64,000 nt of DNA. It comes from Micromonospora pattaloongensis. Its GTDB lineage: Bacteria > Actinomycetota > Actinomycetes > Mycobacteriales > Micromonosporaceae. A model generated the notes under the pieces. That model saw only the letters and a program-made list of their open reading frames with translations, had not been told where the DNA came from and ran no database searches. The stretch is from NCBI RefSeq assembly GCF_900107255.1, contig NZ_FNPH01000002.1, positions 1-64,000 of the forward strand, given 5' to 3'. The position numbers and the translations under genes were made by a program. This document shows positions 29,909 through 38,247 of this stretch, piece after piece; position 1 is the stretch's first letter, and every line of letters starts with the position of its first letter.

Positions 29909-32900
29909 ATGCACACGCCGTCACCCACCCGTTCCGCCGTCGACCTGCAGGCGCGGCTGCCCGAGCTGATGTCCCGCGACGAGCGGCGGCTGCGCCGCCG
30001 GCTCGACGGCGTCCGCAAGCTGCGCGATCCGGAGGCGCGGCGCGGCGCGCTCGACGAGATCGCCGCGGAGGTCGACGCCGCCGCCGAGCGCCTGGAACGG
30101 CGACGGTCCAGCGTCCCCACGATCAGCTATCCACCCGCGCTGCCGGTCAGCGAGAAGAAGGACGAGATCCTGGCCGCGATCCGCGACCACCAGGTGGTGA
30201 TCGTGGCCGGCGAGACGGGGTCGGGCAAGACGACCCAGCTGCCGAAAATCTGTCTGGAGCTGGGGCGGGGCGTGCGTGGCCTGATCGGGCACACGCAGCC
30301 GCGGCGGCTCGCGGCGCGTACCGTGGCCGACCGGATCGCCGAGGAGCTCGGCACGGAGCTGGGCGCCGCCGTCGGCTTCAAGGTCCGCTTCTCCGACCAG
30401 GTCAGTGACGGCACGTTCGTGAAGCTGATGACCGACGGCATCCTGCTGGCCGAGATCCAGCAGGACCGGATGCTGCGGCAGTACGACACGCTGATCATCG
30501 ACGAGGCGCACGAACGCAGCCTCAACATCGACTTCATTCTCGGCTACCTCCGGCAACTCCTGCCCCGCCGCCCCGACCTCAAGCTCATCATCACCTCCGC
30601 CACGATCGACCCGCACCGCTTCGCCCGGCACTTCACGGTGCCCGGCGGCGAGGACGTGCCGGTCGTCGAGGTCTCCGGGCGGACGTTCCCGGTGGAGGTG
30701 CGCTACCGGCCGCTGGTGCTGGAGGCCGAGGAGACGGAGGAGACCGACGGCGAGGACATCGTCCGCGACCAGACGCAGGCGATCTGCGAGGCGGTCGAGG
30801 AGCTGTCCGCGGAGGGGCCGGGCGACATTCTGGTCTTCCTCAGCGGCGAGCGTGAGATCCGGGACACCGCCGACGCGCTCGGCAAGGTGAAGCTCCGGAA
30901 CACGGAGATCCTGCCGCTGTACGCCCGGCTCTCCACCGCCGAACAGCACCGGGTCTTCCAACCCCATGCCGGGCGCCGGGTGGTGCTGGCGACCAACGTC
31001 GCGGAGACCTCGCTGACCGTGCCCGGCATCAAGTACGTGATCGACCCCGGCACGGCGCGGATCTCCCGCTACAGCCACCGGCTGAAGGTGCAGCGGCTGC
31101 CGATCGAGCCGGTGTCGCAGGCGTCGGCCAACCAGCGCAAGGGGCGCTGCGGCCGGGTCTCCGAGGGCATCTGCATCCGGCTCTACGAGGAGCAGGACTT
31201 CCTGTCCCGTCCGGAGTTCACCGACCCGGAGATCCTGCGCACCAACCTCGCCTCGGTCATCCTGCAGATGACCGCGCTCGGGCTGGGCGACATCGCGGCC
31301 TTCCCGTTCATCGATCCCCCGGACCGGCGCAACATCGCCGACGGCGTGAACCTGCTGCACGAGCTCGGGGCGATCGACCCGACCCAGGACGACCCGCGCA
31401 AGCGGCTGACGCCGCTGGGGCGCAAGCTCGCGCAGCTCCCGGTCGACCCGCGGCTGGCCCGGATGGTGCTGGAGGCGGAGCGCAACGGCGCGATCAACGA
31501 GGTGATGGTGATCGCCGCGGCGCTCTCCATCCAGGACCCCCGCGAGCGCCCCGCCGACAAGCAGCAGGCCGCCGACCAGTCCCACGCCCGCTTCGCCGAC
31601 CCCGACTCGGACTTCGTGGCGTTCCTCAACCTGTGGCAGTACCTGCAGGAGCAGCAGAAGGCGCTCTCCTCCAGCGGCTTCCGCCGGATGTGCAAGTCGG
31701 AGTTCCTCAACTACCTGCGCGTGCGGGAGTGGCAGGACATCCACAGCCAGCTGCGGCAGGTGGTCCGGGCGCTCGGGGTCACGTTCAACGACAATCCGCC
31801 GGAGCCGGCCGCGATCCACCAGTCGCTGCTGGCCGGGCTGCTGTCCCAGGTCGGGCTCAAGGAGGGCGCCAAGAACGAGTACCTGGGGGCGCGCGGCGCG
31901 AAGTTCGCGATCTTCCCCGGTTCGGCGCTGTTCAAGAAGCCGCCACGCTGGGTCGCCGCCGCCGAGCTGGTGGAGACCTCCCGGCTCTGGGCGCGCGGCG
32001 TGGCGCGGATCGAGCCGGAGTGGGTGGAGGCGCTCGCCGGGCACCTGGTGAAGCGCAGCTACAGCGAGCCGCACTGGGAGAAGAAGCAGGGCGCGGTGAT
32101 GGCCTACGAACGGGTCACGCTGTACGGCCTACCGCTGGTCACCTCCCGCAAGGTCAACTACGGCCGGATCGATCCCGAGCTGTCCCGCGAACTGTTCATC
32201 CGGCACGCGCTGGTCGAGGGCGACTGGCACACCCACCACGCGTTCTGGCGGGAGAACCAGCGGCTGCGCGAGGAGATCGAAGAGCTGGAGCACCGGGCCC
32301 GCCGCCGCGACATCCTGGTCGACGACCAGAGCATCTTCGACTTCTACGACCAGCGGATCGGCGCCGAGGTGGTCTCGGCGCGGCACTTCGACGCGTGGTG
32401 GAAGAAGGTCCGCCGAACCCAGCCCGACCTGCTCGCCTTCGACCGGGCGATGCTGATCAACCAGGGCCGGGGCGGGGTCGACGAGGCCGACTACCCGGAC
32501 GTCTGGCAGCAGGGCGAGCTGCGGCTGCCGCTGACGTACCAGTTCGAGCCGGGGGCCGCCAACGACGGCATCACTGTGGACATTCCACTGCCGATGCTCA
32601 ACCAGGTGACCGCGCAGAGCTTCGACTGGCAGGTGCCGGGGCTGCGCGAGGAGGTGATCGTCGCGCTGATCCGGTCGCTGCCGAAGGCGCTGCGACGCAA
32701 CTTCGTGCCCGTACCGGACTTCGCCCGCGCGGTGCTGGCCCGGATCGTTCCCGGGCAGGAGCCGCTGGTCGACGCGGTGGCGCGCGAGCTGCGCCGGATG
32801 ACCGGGGTGACCATCCCGCACGACGCGTGGGACCCGGGCCGGATCCCGGAGCACCTGCGGCCCACGTACCGGGTGCTCGGCTCCGACGACCGGCCGGTCG

Positions 32901-33853
32901 CGCAGGGCAAGGACCTGCCGGGGCTGCAGCAGGAGCTGAAGGCGGAGGTACGCCAGACCGTCGCTGCCGCCGCGCACGGGCTGGAGCAGCGCGGGCTGCG
33001 GGAGTGGACCCTCGACGAGCTGCCGCGCACCGTCCAGCAGAACCGGGCCGGCTACGTGGTGACCGCCTACCCGGCGCTGGTCGACGAGGGCGACAGCGTC
33101 GCCGTCCGGGTCTTCGACTCCGAGGCCGACCAGCGCAACGCGATGTGGGCGGGGACCCGCCGGCTGCTGCGGCTCACCGTGCCGTCGCCGGCGAAGTTCC
33201 TGCAGGGACGGCTGAGCAACGAGGCGAAGCTGGCGTTGAGCCGCAACCCGCACCGCAGCGTGCTGGACCTGCTCGACGACGCCGCGGGCGCCGCCGTCGA
33301 CAAGCTGATGGCCGAGGCCGGCGGGCCGGCATGGGACGCCGAGGGTTTCGCGGCGCTGCGTGAGCACGTCCGCGCCGGCCTCGTCGACACGGTCGTCGAG
33401 GTGGTCGCCCGGGTGCAGCGCGTGCTCGCCGCGGCGTACGCCGTCGAGCAGCGCCTGACGCGCACCTCCAGCCTGGCGCTGGTCGCCGCGCTGACCGACA
33501 TCCGCAACCAGCTCTCCGGCCTGGTCTACCGCGGTTTCATCACCGATACCGGCTGGGCGCGGCTGCCGGACCTGCTCCGCTACCTGACCGCGATCGAACG
33601 CCGGCTCGACAAGCTGCCGCAGAACCCCCAGCGCGACCGCGAGCAGCTCGCCCGCATCGAGCAGGTGCAACGCGAGTACGCGGACATGCTCGCCGGGCTG
33701 CCGCCGGCGCGCCGGGCCGACGAGGCGGTCCGGGAGATCCGGTGGCTCATCGAGGAGCTGCGGGTGAACGTCTTCGCGCAGGCGGTGGGGACGCCCTTCC
33801 CGATCTCCGAGCAGCGGATCTACCGGGCGATGGACGTCGCCGAGGGACGCTAG
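29909..33853 (+). CDS. hrpA: ATP-dependent RNA helicase HrpA
   Basis: A 1314-residue DEAH-box helicase. A charged N-terminal region of about 80 residues precedes Walker A GETGSGKTT (about 103-111), motif II DEAH (about 197-200), motif III SATID (about 230-234) and motif VI QRKGRCGRVSEG (about 409-420). Helicase-associated domains follow, then the large C-terminal DUF3418 domain typical of HrpA. Length matches the family (about 1300). HrpA acts in mRNA processing and, in E. coli, in rescue of stalled or collided ribosomes. ATG 29909 is the start; the frame upstream lacks coding character. The gene is monocistronic. Confidence 0.95.
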   Translation: MHTPSPTRSAVDLQARLPELMSRDERRLRRRLDGVRKLRDPEARRGALDEIAAEVDAAAERLERRRSSVPTISYPPALPVSEKKDEILAAIRDHQVVIVAGETGSGKTTQLPKICLELGRGVRGLIGHTQPRRLAARTVADRIAEELGTELGAAVGFKVRFSDQVSDGTFVKLMTDGILLAEIQQDRMLRQYDTLIIDEAHERSLNIDFILGYLRQLLPRRPDLKLIITSATIDPHRFARHFTVPGGEDVPVVEVSGRTFPVEVRYRPLVLEAEETEETDGEDIVRDQTQAICEAVEELSAEGPGDILVFLSGEREIRDTADALGKVKLRNTEILPLYARLSTAEQHRVFQPHAGRRVVLATNVAETSLTVPGIKYVIDPGTARISRYSHRLKVQRLPIEPVSQASANQRKGRCGRVSEGICIRLYEEQDFLSRPEFTDPEILRTNLASVILQMTALGLGDIAAFPFIDPPDRRNIADGVNLLHELGAIDPTQDDPRKRLTPLGRKLAQLPVDPRLARMVLEAERNGAINEVMVIAAALSIQDPRERPADKQQAADQSHARFADPDSDFVAFLNLWQYLQEQQKALSSSGFRRMCKSEFLNYLRVREWQDIHSQLRQVVRALGVTFNDNPPEPAAIHQSLLAGLLSQVGLKEGAKNEYLGARGAKFAIFPGSALFKKPPRWVAAAELVETSRLWARGVARIEPEWVEALAGHLVKRSYSEPHWEKKQGAVMAYERVTLYGLPLVTSRKVNYGRIDPELSRELFIRHALVEGDWHTHHAFWRENQRLREEIEELEHRARRRDILVDDQSIFDFYDQRIGAEVVSARHFDAWWKKVRRTQPDLLAFDRAMLINQGRGGVDEADYPDVWQQGELRLPLTYQFEPGAANDGITVDIPLPMLNQVTAQSFDWQVPGLREEVIVALIRSLPKALRRNFVPVPDFARAVLARIVPGQEPLVDAVARELRRMTGVTIPHDAWDPGRIPEHLRPTYRVLGSDDRPVAQGKDLPGLQQELKAEVRQTVAAAAHGLEQRGLREWTLDELPRTVQQNRAGYVVTAYPALVDEGDSVAVRVFDSEADQRNAMWAGTRRLLRLTVPSPAKFLQGRLSNEAKLALSRNPHRSVLDLLDDAAGAAVDKLMAEAGGPAWDAEGFAALREHVRAGLVDTVVEVVARVQRVLAAAYAVEQRLTRTSSLALVAALTDIRNQLSGLVYRGFITDTGWARLPDLLRYLTAIERRLDKLPQNPQRDREQLARIEQVQREYADMLAGLPPARRADEAVREIRWLIEELRVNVFAQAVGTPFPISEQRIYRAMDVAEGR

Positions 33854-33869
33854 CCCGCGACGGTGCGCG

Positions 33870-34235
33870 TCACCCCGCCGCCCCGGTGATGCTGTCCCGC
33901 AGCGCGCCGAGGAATAGGGTGGCGCCCAGCACCGCCACCACGATCACCACGACGACGAGCGCCATCACCACGGCCAGCACCCGGACGTTGCGGGCGAGCG
34001 ACGGCGGCTCCGCCGGCGGGTACGGCGGCGTGACCGGCGCGACCGCGCCGCCCTCCTCCCACCAGGACGTCGCGTCGCTCCCCGGCTCCGCCATCGCGGG
34101 CGGGGCGGTGACCGGCTCGATCGAATCCGAGTCCGAATCGGGCTCCGGCGGGCCGGGCCGCGTCGGGGTCGCCGGCGCGACCGCGTCGCGCTCGAGCGTC
34201 GCGCCGGTCTGCTGTGTACCGCGCGGTTCGTTCAT
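33870..34235 (-). CDS. Small membrane protein with Pro/Asp-rich N-terminus
   Basis: A 121-residue single-pass protein. Residues 1-80 are polar and rich in Pro, Asp, Ser and Thr (TRPGPPEPDSDSDS, VTPPYPPAEPPS). One strongly hydrophobic helix follows (about 84-108, RVLAVVMALVVVVIVVAVLGATL), then a short tail. ATG 34235 has GGAGG 8 nt upstream. It is convergent with hrpA, 16 nt apart, and no terminator hairpin separates them. The family is unknown; there are no cysteines. Confidence 0.72.
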   Translation of the reverse strand: MNEPRGTQQTGATLERDAVAPATPTRPGPPEPDSDSDSIEPVTAPPAMAEPGSDATSWWEEGGAVAPVTPPYPPAEPPSLARNVRVLAVVMALVVVVIVVAVLGATLFLGALRDSITGAAG

Positions 34236-34333
34236 CCAGCGCCTCCTCGGCGATCAGCCGCGCCGCCGCCCGGCGCGCGCGCTCCGCTGACAAATACGCA
34301 TCGCACCCCCGAACGGATCGACGCCGCCATGAT

Positions 34334-34400
34334 CCGCGTGATCAGGGAGCCATCCCACGGCGCGCCGGCGACACGCGGGAGCTGGTCCCTGATCACGCGG
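34334..34400. repeat. REP-like palindromic element (CGTGATCAGGGA type)
   Basis: CCGCGTGATCAGGGA (34334-34348) and its perfect complement TCCCTGATCACGCGG (34386-34400) flank a 37-bp centre. The element lies in the 250-bp gene-free stretch before the cupin gene. Like the element at 26124, it resembles repeats I recall between genes in Micromonosporaceae; the two differ in sequence and belong to different families. The rest of the stretch (34401-34487) is G-rich with no recognisable signals. Confidence 0.65.
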
Positions 34401-34487
34401 GTCGACGGTGGGGGCGTTGATTGGGGGTGGGGTGGGGGTTAGCGTGGGTGGGAGAGGCGGGAAAGGGCTTTCCGTGGGGGTGGGCGT

Positions 34488-35210
34488 ATGGGTGAACCTG
34501 GGGTGCTGCCGGGTGGGGTGGGGGTGTCCCGGCTCTGTGTGTACGACACCGTCGCGCCGGACGGGGAGGTGGGCGGCACGCCGCACCTGCACCTGTGCTG
34601 CACCGAGGCGTACGTCGTACGGGCCGGCTCGGGGTGCGTGCAGACCCTCACCCTCTCCGGATACCGGGAGACCCCGCTGCGGCCGGGCGCCGTGGTCTGG
34701 TTCCCTCCGGGCACCATTCACCGGCTCGTCAACCACGGCGGGCTGGAGATCCTCGTGCTGATGCAGAACAGCGGGCTGCCGGAGGCGGGCGACGCGGTCC
34801 TGACCTTCCCGCCCGAGATCGTCGGCGACCCGGCCGCGTACGAGGCGGCGGCGACGCTGCCGGGCGGCGGCGCCCCCGGCACGGACCTGGCGGCCGCGTA
34901 CGCGCGGCGCGACCTGGCCGTTGACGGGTTCGGGGCGCTGCGCGACCGGGCCCGGGCCGGCGATCTGGCCCCGTTGCGGGCATTCCACGCGGCGGCGGTG
35001 GCGCTGGTGCGACCGCGGCTGCCCCGGTGGCGGGAACGTTGGGCCGCGGGGGCGCTGCGCGCCGCCGAGGAGACGGGCCGGCAACTCGACGCGTTGGAGC
35101 GGGGCGAGGCGCCGCATCTGGGGCGCGCGGAGGTCTACGAGCTCGCCGGGCCGGCGGAGACGGGACGGCACGGGATGTGCGGCCTGCTGGACACCTACCC
35201 GTTGGGGTGA
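34488..35210 (+). CDS. Cupin domain protein
   Basis: A 240-residue protein with one N-terminal cupin barrel (about residues 12-105): the metal-binding HxH is in TPHLHLCCTEAYVV, and the second block is PGAVVWFPPGTIHRLVN. The C-terminal half is alpha-helical (AAYARRDLAVDGFGALRDRA, RWRERWAAGALRAAEETG) and not recognised. Cupins of this kind bind a metal and a small ligand, sometimes a sugar; the reaction is unknown. The ribosome binding site is poor (GGGGGTGGGCGT), so the exact start is uncertain. A strong terminator follows. Confidence 0.8.
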   Translation: MGEPGVLPGGVGVSRLCVYDTVAPDGEVGGTPHLHLCCTEAYVVRAGSGCVQTLTLSGYRETPLRPGAVVWFPPGTIHRLVNHGGLEILVLMQNSGLPEAGDAVLTFPPEIVGDPAAYEAAATLPGGGAPGTDLAAAYARRDLAVDGFGALRDRARAGDLAPLRAFHAAAVALVRPRLPRWRERWAAGALRAAEETGRQLDALERGEAPHLGRAEVYELAGPAETGRHGMCGLLDTYPLG

Positions 35211-35224
35211 CTGGCGGACGTGCC

Positions 35225-35253
35225 AACCCCCGTCGGCGGCGCCGGCGGGGGTT
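35225..35253 (+). terminator. Rho-independent-type terminator
   Basis: AACCCCCGTCGGC (35225-35237) pairs with GCCGGCGGGGGTT (35241-35253) with one mismatch, followed by TTGGCGTTT. It lies 15 nt after the cupin gene. Confidence 0.7.
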
Positions 35254-35447
35254 TGGCGTTTATCACGTTATGGCAACGAGCGACCCGACACGGGCAATCG
35301 GATCGGGAAAGCCCTTGCCTATGTGACGGAAATCCCTCTACTGTCCCGAGAAAGCGCTTGCCAGGCGCCTCCGAGCAACCGGACCGAAACATCGCCCGGG
35401 CGGGGCGCCGGCGGGAGCGGCAACCGGCGACCGCACAAGGAGTGCCC

Positions 35448-36371
35448 GTGTCCGAACAGACAGTTGAGCGGGGCATCACGAGCGGTGCGGCGGACGCGGG
35501 CGCCGCCTCCGCGGCCCGGGCCGGGGCCGGTGGCCCGACGGCGTCCACCGGCGCGGCGCGCCGCAGTGGCCCCACCCCCGGCGCGCGCCTCGGGCGGCTC
35601 GCCGACGCGGCGTGGCGGCCGACGCTCGTACTCCTGGTGATCTTCGCGGTCTGGTGGTTCGTCGCCGACCGCGAGTACATCGCGAACTACCTGATCCCCA
35701 CGCCCGCGCAGGTCTGGGAGAAGCTGACCTCCGAGTGGGACTTCCTGCTGGAGAACAGCCTGATCACGTTGTACGAGACGGTGCTCGGCTTCGCGCTCGC
35801 GGGCGCGATCGGCATCGCGTCGGCGGTGCTCATCACGTACTCGCCGACCATGGAGCGCTCGATCTACCCCATCGTGCTCTTCGCCCAGGTCATTCCGAAG
35901 ATCGCCATCGCGCCGCTGCTCGCCGTCCTGCTCGGCACCGGGCTGGCACCGAAGGTCGTACTCGCCGTGCTGATCGCGTTCTTCCCGGTGGTCGTCTCCG
36001 GCGTCACCGGCCTGCGCTCCACCGACCCGGAACTGCTCGACCTCTCCGCGACGATGGGCGCCGGGCCGTGGAAGACGTTCCGGAAGATCCGCTTCCCCAA
36101 CGCGTTGCCGCACCTGATGTCCGGGCTGAAGGTCGCGGTCACCCTGGCCGTCACCGGCGCGGTGGTCGGCGAGTTCGTCGGCGCCAGCGAGGGTCTCGGC
36201 TACGTGCTGCTGCTGGCCAGCGGCAACCTCGACTCGGCGCTGCTCTTCGCCGACCTGATCCTGATGTCGATCATCGGCATCGTCCTGTTCGTCCTCGTCG
36301 AGATCGCCGAGGCGCTGCTCATCCCCTGGCACGCCAGCCGCCGCTCCGGCATACCGCTGACCACCTCCTGA
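35448..36371 (+). CDS. ABC transporter permease (SsuC/TauC/ThiX-like)
   Basis: A 307-residue inner-membrane permease with a low-complexity N-terminal tail of about 60 residues and six to seven helices. The EAA-type coupling loop is visible (DLSATMGAGPWKTFRKIRFPNALPHL region), followed by GAVVGEFVGASEGLGYVLLLASG. This subfamily pairs with NMT1/THI5-type binding proteins and takes up aliphatic sulphonates, taurine or pyrimidine and thiamine precursors. GTG 35448 has AAGGAG just upstream. First gene of an importer operon. No TPP or SAM riboswitch core was found in the 190-base leader. Confidence 0.92.
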   Translation: MSEQTVERGITSGAADAGAASAARAGAGGPTASTGAARRSGPTPGARLGRLADAAWRPTLVLLVIFAVWWFVADREYIANYLIPTPAQVWEKLTSEWDFLLENSLITLYETVLGFALAGAIGIASAVLITYSPTMERSIYPIVLFAQVIPKIAIAPLLAVLLGTGLAPKVVLAVLIAFFPVVVSGVTGLRSTDPELLDLSATMGAGPWKTFRKIRFPNALPHLMSGLKVAVTLAVTGAVVGEFVGASEGLGYVLLLASGNLDSALLFADLILMSIIGIVLFVLVEIAEALLIPWHASRRSGIPLTTS

Positions 36372-36422
36372 TTCACCAGTCCAATCCACCTCGTCACGCA
36401 CGCCTGAGGAGGCGCACCACCG

Positions 36423-37430
36423 ATGAGACGTCTCGCAATCGCGGCCACGGCCGCCGCCCTGCTGCTGGGATCGATCGCCGCCTGCGGCGGCTCCGACCGG
36501 GACTCCGGCGCAGGGGCCGACGGCAAGAAGAAGGTCACGCTCACCCTCAACTGGGTCCCCTACGGCGAGCACGCGCCGTTCTACTACGGCATCAAGAAGG
36601 GCTTCTACGCCGAGGAGGGCATCGAGCTGGAGGTCAAGCCCGGCAACGGATCGGGCAAGACCCTGCAGGCGGTGGCGCAGAACCAGACCGACTTCGGCTG
36701 GGCGGACACGCCGCCGCTGCTCAAGGCGGTCGCCACCGGCATGAAGGTGAAGAGCGTCGGAGTGTTCCTGCAGAAGGGGCCGTCGTCGATCGAGTTCCTC
36801 GCCGACAAGAACATCACCAAGCTCACCGACCTCAAGGGCAAGACCATCGGCGGTACGCCGGGCGACGCGATGTACGCCACCTTCCCGGCGCTGCTCAAGG
36901 CGAACGGCATGGCCGCCAGCGACGTGAAGGTCGTCAACGTCGACGCCGCCGGCAAGATCGCCGCGCTCGCCGAGGGCAAGGTCGACGCCATCATGGGCTT
37001 CTTCCACGACCAGGCGCCGACCATCGAGGCCAAGACCGGCAAGAAGACGTCCTACCTGCTCTTCGCCGACTGGGGCATGAACATGCTCGGCACCGGTCTG
37101 GTCGCCAACGACGCGACGCTGAAGAAGGACTCGGAGCTGGTCAAGGCGTTCGTCCGGGCCACCCAGAAGTCCTGGACCGAGGCGGCGAAGGACATCCCCG
37201 GCGCCACCGACGCGATGGCCGAGATGGCCGACAACGAGCCGGCCAAGGAGGTGCTGGTCAAGCAGCTCACGCTCGCGCTGCCGCTGCTCAAGCTCGACGC
37301 GGGCGCGGCCGGCGTGAACGACCCGCAGTCCTGGACCGAGAGCATCGAGCTGATGACGAAGTACGCCGAGCTCAAGGACGGCGGCTCGCCGGACAAGTAC
37401 TGGGACAACTCCTTCACCAGCAAGGGATGA
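36423..37430 (+). CDS. ABC transporter substrate-binding lipoprotein (NMT1/THI5-like)
   Basis: A 335-residue periplasmic-type binding protein anchored as a lipoprotein (signal MRRLAIAATAAALLLG, lipobox SIAAC, residues 17-21). The mature domain starts VTLTLNWVPYGEHAPFYYG and continues AEEGIELEVKPGNGSGKTL and DFGWADTPPLLKA, the pattern of NMT1/THI5 proteins that bind pyrimidine- or sulphonate-type ligands. A cytosine-permease-like gene in the same operon favours a nitrogen heterocycle, but the ligand cannot be read directly. It lies 51 nt after the permease gene and 7 nt before the ATPase gene. Confidence 0.92.
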   Translation: MRRLAIAATAAALLLGSIAACGGSDRDSGAGADGKKKVTLTLNWVPYGEHAPFYYGIKKGFYAEEGIELEVKPGNGSGKTLQAVAQNQTDFGWADTPPLLKAVATGMKVKSVGVFLQKGPSSIEFLADKNITKLTDLKGKTIGGTPGDAMYATFPALLKANGMAASDVKVVNVDAAGKIAALAEGKVDAIMGFFHDQAPTIEAKTGKKTSYLLFADWGMNMLGTGLVANDATLKKDSELVKAFVRATQKSWTEAAKDIPGATDAMAEMADNEPAKEVLVKQLTLALPLLKLDAGAAGVNDPQSWTESIELMTKYAELKDGGSPDKYWDNSFTSKG

Positions 37431-37437
37431 CGTCGCG

Positions 37438-38247
37438 ATGACCACTGCCCCATCAACCGTCGCGGCCACCCGCACGACCGGCCCCGCCGTCGAGATGACG
37501 GACCTGTCCGTGCAGTTCCGGTCCAAGCGGTCCCGCACCGTCGCCCTCACCGACATCACCATGCGGGTCGAGCCCGGCGAGTTCGTGTCGATCCTCGGGC
37601 CGTCGGGCTGCGGGAAGTCGACGCTGCTCAAGATCGTGGCGGGGCTGGTGCGGCCCACGACCGGCTCGGCGTCGTTGATGGGGCAGCAGGTCACGCGACC
37701 GCAGGACAAGATCGGTTTCATCTTCCAGCGGGCGGCGCTGCTCGAATGGCGCGGCGTCCGCAAGAACATCCTGCTCCAGGCCGAGATGCGCGGGCTGGAC
37801 CGCAAGGAGGCCGGCCGCCGCGCGGACCAGCTGATGGAGATGACCGGGCTGACCGGCTTCGAGAACGCGCTGCCGCACGAGCTCTCCGGCGGCATGCAGC
37901 AGCGCGTCTCGCTGTGCCGCGCGTTGCTGCACCAGCCGCCCGTGCTGCTCATGGACGAGCCGTTCGGCGCGCTCGACGCCCTGACCCGGGAGACGCTCAA
38001 CACCGAGCTGAACCGGATCTGGCGGGAGACCGGCACGACCATCCTGCTGGTCACCCACTCCATCGCCGAGGCGGTCTTCCTCGGCACCCGCGTCGAGGTG
38101 ATGAGCGCGCGTCCGGGACGCATCGTGCGCAGCCTCCCGGTCGATCTGCCGGCCGAGCGGGTCTACGCCGACGTGATGGCCGACGAACGGTTCGACCGCC
38201 TGGCGGCGGAGCTGCGCGGCATGCTCGGCTCCGGAGCCAACCACTGA
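37438..38247 (+). CDS. ABC transporter ATP-binding protein (SsuB/TauB-like)
   Basis: A 269-residue ATPase with complete motifs: Walker A GPSGCGKST (about 54-62), Q-loop FIFQR, signature LSGGMQQR (about 145-152), Walker B LLMDEPFGALDA (about 169-180) and switch His in LLVTHSIAEA. It energises the importer formed with the two preceding genes. There is no C-terminal regulatory domain. The CDS ends in CACTGACC, where the stop overlaps the proposed CTG start of the next gene. Confidence 0.94.
   Translation: MTTAPSTVAATRTTGPAVEMTDLSVQFRSKRSRTVALTDITMRVEPGEFVSILGPSGCGKSTLLKIVAGLVRPTTGSASLMGQQVTRPQDKIGFIFQRAALLEWRGVRKNILLQAEMRGLDRKEAGRRADQLMEMTGLTGFENALPHELSGGMQQRVSLCRALLHQPPVLLMDEPFGALDALTRETLNTELNRIWRETGTTILLVTHSIAEAVFLGTRVEVMSARPGRIVRSLPVDLPAERVYADVMADERFDRLAAELRGMLGSGANH

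Noticed and set aside
35264-35447. TPP or SAM riboswitch before the ABC importer operon
   Set aside because: The leader is about 190 bases, but the conserved TPP core (CUGAGA and ACCUGAUC-like blocks) and S-box signatures are not present on reading.
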